A stretch of DNA of 64,000 nt from Dyella_B acidisoli (GTDB taxonomy: Bacteria > Pseudomonadota > Gammaproteobacteria > Xanthomonadales > Rhodanobacteraceae), in assembly GCF_049532895.1 (NCBI RefSeq), contig NZ_CP064031.1, forward strand, positions 3,472,001 through 3,536,000, given 5' to 3'. Positions 1 to 10,295 of this stretch are shown here, in pieces. The notes below the pieces were generated by a model, which saw only the letters and a list, made by a program, of their open reading frames with translations, was not told where the DNA came from and made no database searches. How positions within the stretch are numbered: the stretch's first letter is position 1; every line of letters starts with the position of its first letter. A program made the translations under genes and the position numbers.

Positions 1-1261
1 ACAGCATGTCGCCGCCGCTCTTGGTGTTGTTGGCGAATCCTCTGAACGAGGACTCCTTCAGATTGTTGTAGTCGTAGTTGTAGAGCGAACCGTATTGCTC
101 TTCCTTGCTGGATGCTCCGGTCAACTCAAGCAGATTGGTGTCGGTGATGTTCCAGTTGACCTTGGCGTACCACTTGGGCAAGTGCGTCATGGAGTTTTCC
201 GCCGTGCCCGCGGTAACGTTGTTGACGCTGTGCTGTCCCTCGTCACTCATTTCCGCCGAAACGAAGAAGAACAACTTGTCCTTGATGATCGGACCGCCTA
301 CATAGGCGTCGTACACAGACGTCCAGCGCGTGTTCTTGCTGTTGGGATCGAACAGGTTTCCGGCTACCGGCGACGGCGGCAGGCCATTGTTGTAATACGT
401 GTTGCGCTGGTCGGAGCGCAGCCCTTCCGGTTCGTACAGCAACTGACCGCCGAAATGCCATTCGTTGGTGCCGCTCTTGCCGATCATGTTGAGCACGCCG
501 CCATCGGAGCGTCCGTACTGGGCGCTGTAGCCGCCGGTATAAACCTCTTCCTGATCGATCGAACCGTATGGCAACGTGATGCCGCCTTGGCCGAGATACG
601 GATCGGTGGTGTTGAAGCCGTTGATGTAATACGCGTTCTCTTCCACCGACGAGCCGCCAAAGCTGACCAGCGGAACACCTGTGGTACTGACGAAACCGCC
701 GCTATCGATAACCGCACCCGGCGCCAACAGCGCGGCGGCTTCCGCGGTTCGCGGCAGAGGCAGTGCGGCCAGCTGCTTGGCGGTAATCACGGTGCGCGAA
801 TCCACTGAGCTGACATCGATGGGCGGCACGCCATTCGCCGATACGTTCACGCCCGACAATTCCTTCGCCGCCACTGGCTGGGTGAACGAGACATTCACGC
901 CCACGCCTACGCGCAGCGCCACGTTGTCGTGCGTCTCCAGCACTTTGCCGCTGCGCATCAAGCTGACTGTGTAATTGCCCACCGGCAATTGCGTGGCGTT
1001 GTAATGCCCGTTGCCGTCGATGGCGATTTCGCGGGTAAGCCCGGTGTCGCTACGAACGACGACGCTCAAATCCTTTTCCGCCGGCACCTGCCCGTAAATG
1101 TTGCCGGTCGTCGATTGGCCGTGCGCGCCGGCCGAAATCAGCAAGCCGGCGATAATCCAGGCCAGCTTTTGTTGCCGCAATCCCCCGCGCCCACCCGAAA
1201 AAAACGCAATAGAACCCGTTGTGCCGCTTTTGGAGCGGCACTTTATTTTGTTCGCATACAT
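1..1261 (-). CDS. TonB-dependent receptor, Oar-like (C-terminus outside window)
   Basis: This is the N-terminal 420 residues of an outer-membrane TonB-dependent receptor; the rest lies beyond the left edge. The ATG at 1261 has a strong GGGAGG ribosome site upstream. The start is followed by a long N-region and a hydrophobic signal segment (AWIIAGLLISAGAHGQ, about residues 34-49). A carboxypeptidase-regulatory-like beta-sandwich follows at about 50-125 (TGNIYGQV, LPVGNYTV), then a plug domain containing NAYYINGFNTTDPYLGQGG and YGRSDGGVLNMIGKSGTNE. This arrangement is typical of Oar-type receptors, which import oligosaccharides or other large ligands. It is co-oriented with the two sugar kinases and the isomerase, 132 bp downstream of the second kinase, so it may import the substrate of that pathway. 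That link is inference from position only. Confidence 0.85.
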   Translation of the reverse strand, partial: MYANKIKCRSKSGTTGSIAFFSGGRGGLRQQKLAWIIAGLLISAGAHGQSTTGNIYGQVPAEKDLSVVVRSDTGLTREIAIDGNGHYNATQLPVGNYTVSLMRSGKVLETHDNVALRVGVGVNVSFTQPVAAKELSGVNVSANGVPPIDVSSVDSRTVITAKQLAALPLPRTAEAAALLAPGAVIDSGGFVSTTGVPLVSFGGSSVEENAYYINGFNTTDPYLGQGGITLPYGSIDQEEVYTGGYSAQYGRSDGGVLNMIGKSGTNEWHFGGQLLYEPEGLRSDQRNTYYNNGLPPSPVAGNLFDPNSKNTRWTSVYDAYVGGPIIKDKLFFFVSAEMSDEGQHSVNNVTAGTAENSMTHLPKWYAKVNWNITDTNLLELTGASSKEEQYGSLYNYDYNNLKESSFRGFANNTKSGGDML

Positions 1262-1393
1262 TGAAATCATCCTCCCATGCTGTCTTGTCGCATCGCGTGG
1301 AGACATGCTCCCGCGTGCGTACGTATGGATCCGGACGAAAGCTCCCCTAACGTGCCGTATCTGTTTTTGCTACCTACTACTCCACGTCAACCG

Positions 1394-2356
1394 TCAATGC
1401 ATGGCTTCGCCGCGCGCGTTCGGCGCGGCCTGCAATCGACTTGTTTTTACATTTGCGAGCAAAGACTCGACCTTGCCTCGCTCCGCAAAACCTGTTTCAT
1501 TCGACTCCGCGTTGGCGACACCGCACGCCACCGCAAGGCGCAGCGCCTGCTCGAGCGGCATGTTCCGTTTGATCGCCACCGCCATGCCGGCCAGGAAGCA
1601 ATCGCCAGAGCCGACCGCGTTGCGCAGCTGCGTTGGTGCGAGCTGTGCATGCCATACGCCGGTGTCGTCTGCAGCGACTGCGCCCATATCGCCCATCGTC
1701 ACCACCGGCATGCTTATGCCACGCGCGCGCAGCGCGATAACCGCTGCTTGCGCTGCCTCGATATTGATCACCGGATGACCGACCAGCTGGCTGATCTCAT
1801 CGCGATTCGGTTTCACCAAGAAAGGTTTCGCGACCACCGCGTTGCGCAGTGCGTCGCCGCTGGCATCGACCAGGCAGCGCTTGCCTAAGCCGTGCACGTA
1901 CTCAACTAATTCTGCGTACAAGGTGTCGGCAAAGCCGCGCGGCAAACTGCCGGAAAGAATAACCAGTTCGCTCTGGTCCGCACTGCGGCGAAAATCGCGC
2001 AGCAGCGCGTCCTGCTCGATCTGGCTGAGCTGCGGCCCCTGCCCCAGGATCTCGGTAATGCTGCCGCCTTCCTCCTGCAAAGCCAGGCATTGGCGCAGTT
2101 CGCCTTCGATTTCCACACCGCGAAACAACACGCCACGCGCACTCATCTGGCGGCCTATAAGCGAGTGATGTGCAGCATCGATCGGGCCGATCAGGCGCAC
2201 ATGCTCGCCAAGCTCTGCAATGGTTTGCGCCACGTGCACACCCTTGCCGCCGGCATAGACCTTTTCCGTGCGCACGCGGTGCACTTCGCCGGGCGTCAAG
2301 GCATCGATCTGGATGAAACGATCGATCGCAGTATTGAAGCCGGCGATGGTAATCAT
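1394..2356 (-). CDS. PfkB-family hexose-phosphate kinase (1-phosphofructokinase / tagatose-6-phosphate kinase type)
   Basis: A 320-residue kinase of the FruK/LacC branch of the PfkB superfamily. It opens with ITIAGFNTAIDRF, has the sugar-binding GGKGVHVA motif near residue 37, and ends with the ATP/anion-hole motif AVGSGDCFLAGMA carrying the catalytic Asp. The FruK/LacC branch phosphorylates ketohexose phosphates to bisphosphates, which fits the divergently transcribed bisphosphate aldolase. The start at 2356 was chosen because its ATG overlaps the stop of the upstream kinase (ATGA) and because the protein then begins exactly at the family N-terminus. A longer in-frame reading to 2575 would overlap the upstream gene by over 200 bp and is rejected. 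The exact substrate (tagatose-6-P, fructose-1-P or another) cannot be read from sequence. Confidence 0.88.
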   Translation of the reverse strand: MITIAGFNTAIDRFIQIDALTPGEVHRVRTEKVYAGGKGVHVAQTIAELGEHVRLIGPIDAAHHSLIGRQMSARGVLFRGVEIEGELRQCLALQEEGGSITEILGQGPQLSQIEQDALLRDFRRSADQSELVILSGSLPRGFADTLYAELVEYVHGLGKRCLVDASGDALRNAVVAKPFLVKPNRDEISQLVGHPVINIEAAQAAVIALRARGISMPVVTMGDMGAVAADDTGVWHAQLAPTQLRNAVGSGDCFLAGMAVAIKRNMPLEQALRLAVACGVANAESNETGFAERGKVESLLANVKTSRLQAAPNARGEAMH

Positions 2357-3294
2357 GGCGTCTCCGCGATCAAGGCTGCCGCTTCGCTTGCAGTGGCCTG
2401 GCGAGTGGTGCCGCCGACACCGCGTGTGGACAGGCTCCCGCACGCGCTGCCCCAGCGCATGCAATCGAGCCACTCCAGGCCGCGTAGCCAAGCATGCAGA
2501 AAACCTGCATCGAAGGAATCGCCCGCGCCGGTCGTGTCGATCGCTTCGATGGGATAAGCCGGCACGTTCAGCCATTGCCCTTCGTGCAAACTGGCACTGC
2601 CTTCACGCCCGCGTTTCACTACGGTGCGCGTGCGCCCGTTTTGCACAAAGCGCAGTGCCGCCTGCAGATCGTTGCAAGCGGTGATCGCCAACAGTTCCTG
2701 TTCGTTGGGCAGAAACACATCGACTTCGCCCAGGGTTTCGAGCAAGTCATCGCCCCATTGCTGCGCGGGATCGAAACCCGGATCGAGCGACGTAGTGAGT
2801 CCTGCGGACTTCGCTCGCGCAAACAGTTCACGGCAACCGGGACGCAAGCCCTTTTGCAGGTAATAGGAAGAAACGTGCAGATGCGTAGCACTTGCCAGCT
2901 GTGCATCGTCGATATCTTCGGCACGCAACTCCGACATCGCGCCTGCAAACGTCACCAGCGCGCGATCCTGCGGTGTGGATAGCGAAGCCGTCACGCCAGT
3001 ACGCAATGCATGACTGGGATGCAGTGACGATACGTCAATGCCTGCATCGCGCATGGCTTGCATACAGAACGTGCCGGATGCGTCCGCACCGAGACAGCCA
3101 TGGAAAGCCACTTGATTACCCAGGCGCGCCAGACCCATTGCGCAGATCATCGACGAACTGCCGGGCGTCATCACGAAGTCATCGGCTAGCACTTCCTTGC
3201 CTGGCGTGGGCAGGGCATGACAGCCCTTGAACACGAAGTCGACGTTGATCTCGCCGACAACCAGGATGCTTGTCCGATGCTCGCGCGCTGTCAT
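2353..3294 (-). CDS. PfkB/ribokinase-like sugar kinase
   Basis: A 313-residue ribokinase-superfamily kinase from a branch different from its downstream neighbour. It has the N-terminal strand ILVVGEINVDFVF and a substrate-side motif around PTPGKEVLADDF. The C-terminal signature DTTGAGDSFDAGF contains the catalytic Asp and the anion hole. It overlaps agaS by 4 bp at its start and the second kinase by 4 bp at its end, so translation of the three is probably coupled. Two kinases next to an AgaS-type isomerase suggest that this one phosphorylates the incoming free sugar and the other makes the bisphosphate. That division of labour is inference. Lowercase database names such as rbsK or adenosine kinase would be over-calls. 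Confidence 0.87.
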   Translation of the reverse strand: MTAREHRTSILVVGEINVDFVFKGCHALPTPGKEVLADDFVMTPGSSSMICAMGLARLGNQVAFHGCLGADASGTFCMQAMRDAGIDVSSLHPSHALRTGVTASLSTPQDRALVTFAGAMSELRAEDIDDAQLASATHLHVSSYYLQKGLRPGCRELFARAKSAGLTTSLDPGFDPAQQWGDDLLETLGEVDVFLPNEQELLAITACNDLQAALRFVQNGRTRTVVKRGREGSASLHEGQWLNVPAYPIEAIDTTGAGDSFDAGFLHAWLRGLEWLDCMRWGSACGSLSTRGVGGTTRQATASEAAALIAETP

Positions 3295-4457
3295 GGTGTG
3301 GCTCCATGCAACGCGAAATCTTCAACCACGCGTGTCAGCACGCCTTCGGAAGGCGTATCAGGCTTGCCCCCAAGCTGCAGACAACGGAAGAACGCCAGCA
3401 ACTGCGCAACGACGACGCCCGCCAACACCGCGGGCACATCAGGATTCGACACCGATGCCGATGTGCGAATGGCCACATCACCCGACGCCAGCACATCCGG
3501 GGGAATGGCATGTCCCACGACCAGCTTCGCCATGCCCAGTTGCTTGCGCGACAACTCGCGCAATAGATCGCATTCATACGCATGCACCGACGGATCAGCC
3601 GAGAGCATCGCAATGATCAACGTGTGCGGATGCACGAAGGACATCGGTCCGTGGCGCAGGCCGAGGAAAGTTTCCGCCATGGTGATGACCTTTCCGCCGG
3701 TCATTTCCAACATTTTCAGAGCACCTTCACGCGCCGCACCGAATGCGGCGCCGCTGCCCAGATAGACGGCTGAATGCATATCGCGCGCTGCCAACGCCGC
3801 GATGGCATCGGCATGGGTGTCGAAAATGTTCTGCGCATTCGCGGCTGCGGTCTCGACGGTACTCGCCGCAAGCTCACCACGCATGCCGTGCAACAGGCCC
3901 AGTCCACCCAGCAGCAGATTGGTGAAGCTGCTGGTCATGACCAGGCTGCGATCGTTGGTGCGCTCATCCAGCACCAGCGCCGTCATGCGCGGCTCGTTGC
4001 GGTAGTGGGTGGCAAGCTTGCCATTGGCATTGCAGGTAATGGCCAAGTGGCGCCATGCCGGCGCTTCGGCCAACAAGGTGTTCACTACGGCCGCGCTTTC
4101 CGGGCTATCACCCGAGCGCGCCAGCGAGATCAGCAAGCCCGGCCCTGCCGGCAACACGCTGCGCCAATGCGTGAGCAAAGTGCCGGCAGCAATCGCCTGC
4201 ACTGGCACGCCCAAGCCTGCTTGCAGCAGCGGCGCAAGACACTCGCCGATGTACATGGAGCTGCCGGAGCCGGTCAGCACGATGTGGGCCGGCCGCGGCT
4301 CCATGGCTCTCGCCAACCGCTGTTGCGCTACCGTGCCGTGCAGGAGATCGAAAGTGTCCTGCCAGGTGGCCGGCTGCTGCAGGATCTCGCGCAAGGTATC
4401 GGCGTAGCCCGCTGCCTGCTGCGCCTCCGCGGGCTTTTCCCGGAGTGCGTCCAGCAT
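3291..4457 (-). CDS. agaS: AgaS-like SIS-domain sugar isomerase/deaminase
   Basis: A 388-residue protein with two SIS (sugar isomerase) domains. The first contains the phosphosugar-binding stretch VLTGSGSSMYIGE with LLISLARSGDSPES downstream. The second contains VYLGSGAAFGAAREGALKMLE, typical of the AgaS/GlmS isomerase group. Characterised AgaS proteins deaminate and isomerise galactosamine-6-phosphate to tagatose-6-phosphate, which would feed the adjacent kinase and aldolase. The ATG at 4457 gives a length close to the family norm; in-frame starts at 4493 and 4523 are possible and would run into the operator region. It is first in the leftward operon and divergent from the aldolase. Confidence is high in the family and moderate in the substrate. 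Confidence 0.85.
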   Translation of the reverse strand: MLDALREKPAEAQQAAGYADTLREILQQPATWQDTFDLLHGTVAQQRLARAMEPRPAHIVLTGSGSSMYIGECLAPLLQAGLGVPVQAIAAGTLLTHWRSVLPAGPGLLISLARSGDSPESAAVVNTLLAEAPAWRHLAITCNANGKLATHYRNEPRMTALVLDERTNDRSLVMTSSFTNLLLGGLGLLHGMRGELAASTVETAAANAQNIFDTHADAIAALAARDMHSAVYLGSGAAFGAAREGALKMLEMTGGKVITMAETFLGLRHGPMSFVHPHTLIIAMLSADPSVHAYECDLLRELSRKQLGMAKLVVGHAIPPDVLASGDVAIRTSASVSNPDVPAVLAGVVVAQLLAFFRCLQLGGKPDTPSEGVLTRVVEDFALHGATP

Positions 4458-4460
4458 GCC

Positions 4461-4480
4461 ATTTTCTTTCGTTTTCTTAT
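4461..4480. promoter_or_regulatory. candidate DeoR/AgaR-type operator between agaS and aldolase
   Basis: The sequence TTTTC-TTTCG-TTTTC-TTATG shows TTTTC elements with 10-bp spacing, like direct-repeat operators of the DeoR/GlpR/AgaR family. It sits immediately upstream of the agaS start. The local regulator gene at 7012-7818 belongs to this family. The binding is inferred, not shown. Confidence 0.45.
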
Positions 4481-4549
4481 GAAGACTTGACATTTGATCC
4501 AATTCGCTCGAATGTGAAACCATCCGATGACGCTCCCAGAGTATTCGAA

Positions 4550-5467
4550 ATGAAAGATCAGTTACAACACCTTTCGAAAACTTCCGAAAAGTTTTCTCGC
4601 CTTTCCCTTTCCCACGGCAAGCGAACCCGCCTGTGGCGCCTGATGTACGGGCACGGCCCGCGCAACGGCAGTTTGCTGGTGTTGCCGCTGGACCAGGGCT
4701 TGGAACACGGCCCCACCGATTTCTTTCCCAACCCGCCGGCCATCGATCCGGAGTATCAGTTCCGGCTTGCGGTGGAGGGCAACTTTTCGGCCATCGCCTT
4801 GGGCGTGGGCCTGGCCGAAAAATACATGGGTGAGTGGTGCGGACGGATTCCGCTGATCCTCAAGCTCAACGGTAAGACCAATATCCCTTCCGATGCAGAC
4901 GCGACGTCACCGCTGTTCGCCTCGGTGGAAGATGCGGTGCGCCTCGGCGCGGATGCCGTCGGTTACACCATGTATGTAGGCTCACCCCGCCAGCATGACG
5001 AGTTCCGCCAGTTTGAAAAGGTACGACAGGATTGCGAGCGCTTTGGCATGCCGCTGGTGCTGTGGTCGTATCCGCGCGGCGCAGCGATCGATGCCAAGGG
5101 CGGCAAGGGCAGCCTGTATGCACAGGATTACGCCGCACGCGTCGCGCTGGAACTGGGCGCGGACATCGTGAAACTGCACGAACCCGATGACAGCACCGCC
5201 AACGTACCCAAGCCATACAACACGCTGCAGGAAGATGCATCGGCCCGCACCCAGCGCGTGGTGCGCTCGGCCGGACGCACCATGGTGCTGTTCTCCGGCG
5301 GAGAGAAGAACGACGACGATGCCGCCGTGTTGCGCAAGGTGGAGTTCTACATGGCCTCCGGCGCTACCGGCGTGATGTTCGGCCGCAACATGTGGCTGCG
5401 CCCGCTCGATCAGGCGATTGCGCTGGTGCAGCAGGTGCATCAGATCATGGCGAAGCATCCGCGCTGA
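4550..5467 (+). CDS. class I (DhnA/FbaB-type) bisphosphate aldolase
   Basis: A 305-residue Schiff-base aldolase of the DhnA/FbaB group. The strand LLVLPLDQGLEHGP begins the barrel. Later come IPLILKLNGKTN, the GADAVGYTMYVGS segment, ADIVKLHEPDD (the Lys is the probable Schiff-base residue) and the phosphate-binding end ATGVMFGRNMW. These enzymes cleave fructose- or tagatose-1,6-bisphosphate to dihydroxyacetone phosphate and glyceraldehyde 3-phosphate. The ATG at 4550 is used; a reading from 4445 would overlap agaS. The N-terminus is shorter than in E. coli FbaB. An inverted repeat lies within the first 20 codons, so a later start cannot be excluded, although no later Met precedes the barrel. 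It is divergent from agaS, whose product pathway it would complete. Confidence 0.82.
   Translation: MKDQLQHLSKTSEKFSRLSLSHGKRTRLWRLMYGHGPRNGSLLVLPLDQGLEHGPTDFFPNPPAIDPEYQFRLAVEGNFSAIALGVGLAEKYMGEWCGRIPLILKLNGKTNIPSDADATSPLFASVEDAVRLGADAVGYTMYVGSPRQHDEFRQFEKVRQDCERFGMPLVLWSYPRGAAIDAKGGKGSLYAQDYAARVALELGADIVKLHEPDDSTANVPKPYNTLQEDASARTQRVVRSAGRTMVLFSGGEKNDDDAAVLRKVEFYMASGATGVMFGRNMWLRPLDQAIALVQQVHQIMAKHPR
4576..4596. promoter_or_regulatory. inverted repeat near aldolase start, second candidate operator
   Basis: GAAAACTT and AAGTTTTC form a perfect 8-bp inverted repeat separated by 5 bases. On the opposite strand this reads as TTTTC elements 10 bp apart, the same pattern as the site at 4461-4480. 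It lies in the first codons of the aldolase gene, where a bound DeoR-type repressor could block elongation or loop to the other site. Confidence 0.4.
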
Positions 5468-5479
5468 GCTTCCGCGCCG

Positions 5480-5750
5480 CTGCCGGGGATACCTCCCCTC
5501 TCCCGGCTCCCGGCAGCTGTGCGCGGCGCCCCTTCCTCCCCGGTGGGAATGCCTTTGGTGTTCCCTCACCCTGCCGGGGAGGGAGGTGAGGCGATTGAGA
5601 CTTTCCCTTCTCCCTCCGGGAGAAGGTGCCCAAAGGGCGGATGAGGGCGAGAACGGAGCGCGCTGCCAAAGTCGCACGCAAGATGCCAATAACGTGCTTC
5701 GCTCGTACCCTCACCCCAACCCCTCTCCCAAAGGTAGAGGGGCATACTTA
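5480..5750. repeat. REP-like palindromic intergenic repeats
   Basis: The 290-bp gap between aldolase and amidohydrolase genes is filled with short palindromic modules of the type CCCTCACC...GGTGAGG and CTTCTCCCTCCGGGAGAAG, followed by CCCTCACCCCAACCCCTCTC. A related module occurs at 13217-13253. The gap has no convincing gene and separates two genes that otherwise look like one operon. Confidence 0.6.
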
Positions 5751-5761
5751 CGCGAACGCCT

Positions 5762-7011
<1,250 letters not shown>

Positions 7012-7015
<4 letters not shown>

Positions 7016-7818
7016 ATGAATCCCGCGCCTCGGCTCCACCGCTACGCCTGCTGGTCGAAGAGCGCCGACGCCTGATCGTCGAGTACGTCGAAACCAACGG
7101 CCGCGCCACCGTCGAAGAACTTGCGGCACGCTTCGGCACCTCCACCGTCACCATTCGCAACGATCTGGAATCGCTGGATCGCAGTGGTGCCATTGCACGC
7201 TCGCACGGTGGTGCGTTGCCGGCCACGCAAACCGTCACCAACGATGTGCCGCTGAACATCAAAGAGACGCGCTCGCATCCGCAAAAACTGCGTATCGGGC
7301 AAGCCGCTGCCAAACTGATCAAAGATGGCGAAACCATCATCCTCGACTCCGGCTCCACCACGGTGGAAATCGCGCGTCAGATCCGGCAGATGAAATTCGA
7401 GTCACTCACTGTAGTGACCAATGCGCTGAACATCGCGGTGGAGTTGTCTGGCCTGCCGAACATTCGCGTGATGATGCTGGGCGGCTTGTTGCGCCCTACT
7501 TCGTATTCACTGGTGGGTCCGGATGCCGAACAGGCGTTGTCGCGCATTTCGGCCGACAAACTTTTTCTGGGTGTCGACGGTCTCGATCCATTGGTCGGCG
7601 TCACCACACCAGATCCATTGGAAGCTTCACTCAACGCACTGATGATTCGCGTCTCCCGCGAAACCATCGCGGTATTCGATGCGAGCAAACTGGGGCAACG
7701 CAGCCTTTCGGTGATTACGCCGGTATCGACCTTGAATGCGGTGATTACTGATAGCAGTGCGCCGGATGAGATGGTGGAGGCGTTGCAGGGTGCGGGTGTG
7801 CAGGTGATGTTGGTATAG
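7012..7818 (+). CDS. DeoR-family transcriptional regulator (AgaR/GlpR type)
   Basis: A 268-residue regulator. A DeoR helix-turn-helix lies at about 15-75 (RRRLIVEYVETNGRATVEELAARF, then TVTIRNDLESLDRSG), followed by a SHGGAL linker. The sugar-phosphate-sensing domain has IILDSGSTTVEIA, VVTNALNIAVEL and FLGVDGLDPLVGVTTPD, all typical of the family. Its ATG overlaps the amidohydrolase stop (ATGA), so it is the last gene of the rightward operon. It probably represses both arms of the divergent locus through the TTTTC-type boxes at 4461-4596 and is released by a sugar phosphate intermediate. The family assignment is firm; the target sites are inferred. Confidence 0.9.
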
Positions 7819-7861
7819 CGCGTTTTACGTTCACTACGAACATCCACATTCTTGCATTATG

Positions 7862-7944
7862 GCCGTCATTCCCGCGAAAGCGGGAATCCATTTTGCTCTG
7901 ATGCAAAAGCGAAGATAGATTCCCGCTTTCGCGGGAATGACGGC
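7862..7944. repeat. REP/BIME pair, family 1
   Basis: Two head-to-head palindromes, GTCATTCCCGCGAAAGCGGG and its reverse complement, flank a 35-bp unrelated core. A second copy with the same arms is at 11515-11600. It lies between convergent genes, where it could form an extended cruciform or act as a transcription barrier. Confidence 0.75.
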
Positions 7945-7959
7945 TATGAAGACTTACGC

Positions 7960-8568
7960 CTAATCCATCAACCACGCCCGCTCCAACGCCGCTACCGGCC
8001 GCTCCAAACGCGGCCCCACATAACACTGCGACCCGCACGGCAACAACCCCACCTCGCGAAACTCGCGCAAATACCACGCTGGTGACCTCAAGCGCAGATC
8101 ATGGCGATCGCCTTCCAGATCATCGCGGTTGGTAAATACTTCCAGAAACGCAACCCCTTCCAGCATCTCGCCGATGCCGATCAAGCCCGCGCGTATCTCT
8201 GCAGGTTTCAAGTAATGCAGCACGTCCGTGCACACGATCACGTCGAAACGCGTATCGAAACGCAGTTCCGCCAGCTGTCCGAAACGGGCCAGGCCAATGT
8301 TTCGGCTGCGCCCATAGCGCTGCACGGCGTATTCGCTCGCATCCAGGCCGCGATACTCAATGGCAGGACGCAAGGCACGCAGCGGCGCTCGCCACACACC
8401 CTCGCCACAGCCGACATCCAGCACATTTCGAATGGGCCGACCCAGGTAGTGTTCCGCCACCGCCACCACCATCGCCACCTTGCGCTTCAGCTCTGCGGCG
8501 GATTTCACGGCGTGCTTCGGATGGCGGTACCACTTATCGAAATAAGCCTGGTCGTAGACTTTTTGCAT
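7960..8568 (-). CDS. class I SAM-dependent methyltransferase
   Basis: A 202-residue Rossmann-fold methyltransferase. Motif I is VLDVGCGEGVWRAPL near residue 50, the acidic ribose-binding loop is YRGLDASEYAV, and motif IV is FDVIVCTDVLHYL. The N-terminus YDQAYFDKWYRHP resembles small stand-alone methyltransferases of unknown substrate. It is a single gene, convergent with the DeoR regulator and divergent from the DUF1800 gene. The substrate is unknown. Confidence 0.85.
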   Translation of the reverse strand: MQKVYDQAYFDKWYRHPKHAVKSAAELKRKVAMVVAVAEHYLGRPIRNVLDVGCGEGVWRAPLRALRPAIEYRGLDASEYAVQRYGRSRNIGLARFGQLAELRFDTRFDVIVCTDVLHYLKPAEIRAGLIGIGEMLEGVAFLEVFTNRDDLEGDRHDLRLRSPAWYLREFREVGLLPCGSQCYVGPRLERPVAALERAWLMD

Positions 8569-8725
8569 GCTTCAGCTCCTGGGAGCAGGCATGGTAACCG
8601 GGCTTTAACGGACGGAGCGCAAATTTGTGAATCGAAGCCGAATATTCCTTACGCTTCGCCTTGGCCCGGTCAGCGCAGTAGCCGGCCAGGCGTTGAGGGC
8701 TTAAGTGCCACAGGGGACACCAACC

Positions 8726-10285
8726 ATGCCAACCGCTACCGTTCCGCTTCGAACAAGCCTGAAGTACCTGGGCCTGCTGTTGCTTGCCATAGCACCACTT
8801 GCCCAGGCCTCCGACAACAACGCGCTCAGCACCGACGACATCGCGTGGCTGCGCCGCGCCAGCTTCGGCCTGGATAGCGCGACCGTGGAGCGCTATCGCG
8901 AACTGGGGCGCACCCGCTTCCTCGACGAACAACTGGCCGGCGGTGACGATCCCCTGCCTCCGGCCGTTGCGCCCTTGATCAATAGCTACGAGGTCTACAC
9001 CACCTCGCCCGCAAAACTGATCGCCGAATACCGCGACGAACAGAAAAAAGTAAAAGATGTCGATGCCGCCGACACCAACGCCAAGGAGATGGCGAAGAAA
9101 GACTTCCAGATGTATCGCCGCGATCTCTACAAGCAAAGTGCGGAAGTGGAGCTGCTGCGCGCCATCTATGGCCACAACCAGCTCAAGGAACAGATGGTGT
9201 GGTTCTGGCTCAACCACTTCAATGTTTATGCGGCCAAGGGCGGTGTGGGACTGTTCGCCACCGACTACGAAGAAAACACCATCCGCCCGCACGCCTTGGG
9301 CAAGTTCAAGGATCTGGTGATGGCCACGCTGGAAAGCCCGGCCATGCAGCTGTATCTGGACAACGCGCACAACGTGCGCGGCAAGACCAATGAGAATTAC
9401 GCGCGCGAATTGATGGAACTGCACACGTTGGGTGTGAACTCCGGTTACACCCAGCAGGATGTCCAACAGCTCTCACTGATCTTGACGGGTGCCGGGATCA
9501 TTCCCCAACGCGGCCCCAATGTCGTCGATGGGATCGACGGCAGTTTTCTCAATCAGCGCCCAGGAGTCGTACACAACGGTCTGTTCGTATTTCTGCCTGG
9601 CAGGCACGATTTCTCCACAAAGCAATTCCTTGGACATACCATCAAAGGCAACGGCTTTGGCGAAATCGAACAAGCCGTGGACCTGATCGTGCATCAACCG
9701 GCGTGCGCGCAATTCGTCTCGCGCAAACTCGCGGCTTACTTCGTATCCGACGATCCGCCGCCGGCGCTGGTGGACGCCATGGCAGAAACCTTCCAGCGCA
9801 CCGATGGCGATATCGCTGCCGTGCTGCGCACCATGTTCCTGTCCAAGTCCATCACCACTGGCTACGGCAAAAAATTCAAGGACCCCACGCAGTTCCTGGT
9901 CTCCGCAATGCGCCTGAGTTATGACGGCAAGCCGATCACCAACGCCGACCCGCTGGTGAACTGGCTCAACCAGATGGCTGAGCCGGTCTACGGCCACATC
10001 ACACCGGATGGTTTCGCCAGCGACAACGCGAGCTGGTCCAGTTCAGGGCAGATGGCCAAACGCTTTGACGTGGCGCGCGCTATCGGCAGCGGCCGCAACC
10101 GGCTGTTTGCGAATGCCGATGGCGAAGTGACACACGTTGATCCACCGACGCTGAATTCCGCGTTGTTTCAGCAAACGCTGGAACCCACACTTTCCGACGC
10201 CACGCGCGATGCACTGGCCAAGTCCACCTCGCAAGTGGAATGGAACACCTTCCTGCTGTCCTCGCCTGACTTCAACTATCGCTGA
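8726..10285 (+). CDS. DUF1800 family exported protein, copy 1
   Basis: A 519-residue DUF1800 protein. The ATG at 8726 follows AGGGGA and begins a clear signal peptide ending PLAQAS; an in-frame GTG at 8705 is less likely. Family landmarks are DIAWLRRASFGLD near the mature N-terminus, the strongly conserved QMVWFWLNHFNVYA, NYARELMELHTLGVNSGYTQ, HPLGK-type residues and the C-terminal FLLSSPDFNYR. It is followed after 10 bp by a DUF1501 gene, the usual genomic partner. The biochemical role of the pair is not established. Both are exported, so they presumably act together in the periplasm or on the surface. Confidence 0.9.
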   Translation: MPTATVPLRTSLKYLGLLLLAIAPLAQASDNNALSTDDIAWLRRASFGLDSATVERYRELGRTRFLDEQLAGGDDPLPPAVAPLINSYEVYTTSPAKLIAEYRDEQKKVKDVDAADTNAKEMAKKDFQMYRRDLYKQSAEVELLRAIYGHNQLKEQMVWFWLNHFNVYAAKGGVGLFATDYEENTIRPHALGKFKDLVMATLESPAMQLYLDNAHNVRGKTNENYARELMELHTLGVNSGYTQQDVQQLSLILTGAGIIPQRGPNVVDGIDGSFLNQRPGVVHNGLFVFLPGRHDFSTKQFLGHTIKGNGFGEIEQAVDLIVHQPACAQFVSRKLAAYFVSDDPPPALVDAMAETFQRTDGDIAAVLRTMFLSKSITTGYGKKFKDPTQFLVSAMRLSYDGKPITNADPLVNWLNQMAEPVYGHITPDGFASDNASWSSSGQMAKRFDVARAIGSGRNRLFANADGEVTHVDPPTLNSALFQQTLEPTLSDATRDALAKSTSQVEWNTFLLSSPDFNYR

Positions 10286-10295
10286 GGCAATTCCT

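Noticed and set aside
1050..1241. Possible frameshift at the TonB receptor N-terminus
   Set aside because: Counting seven T residues in the run puts the signal peptide in frame with the ATG at 1261, so no frameshift is needed.
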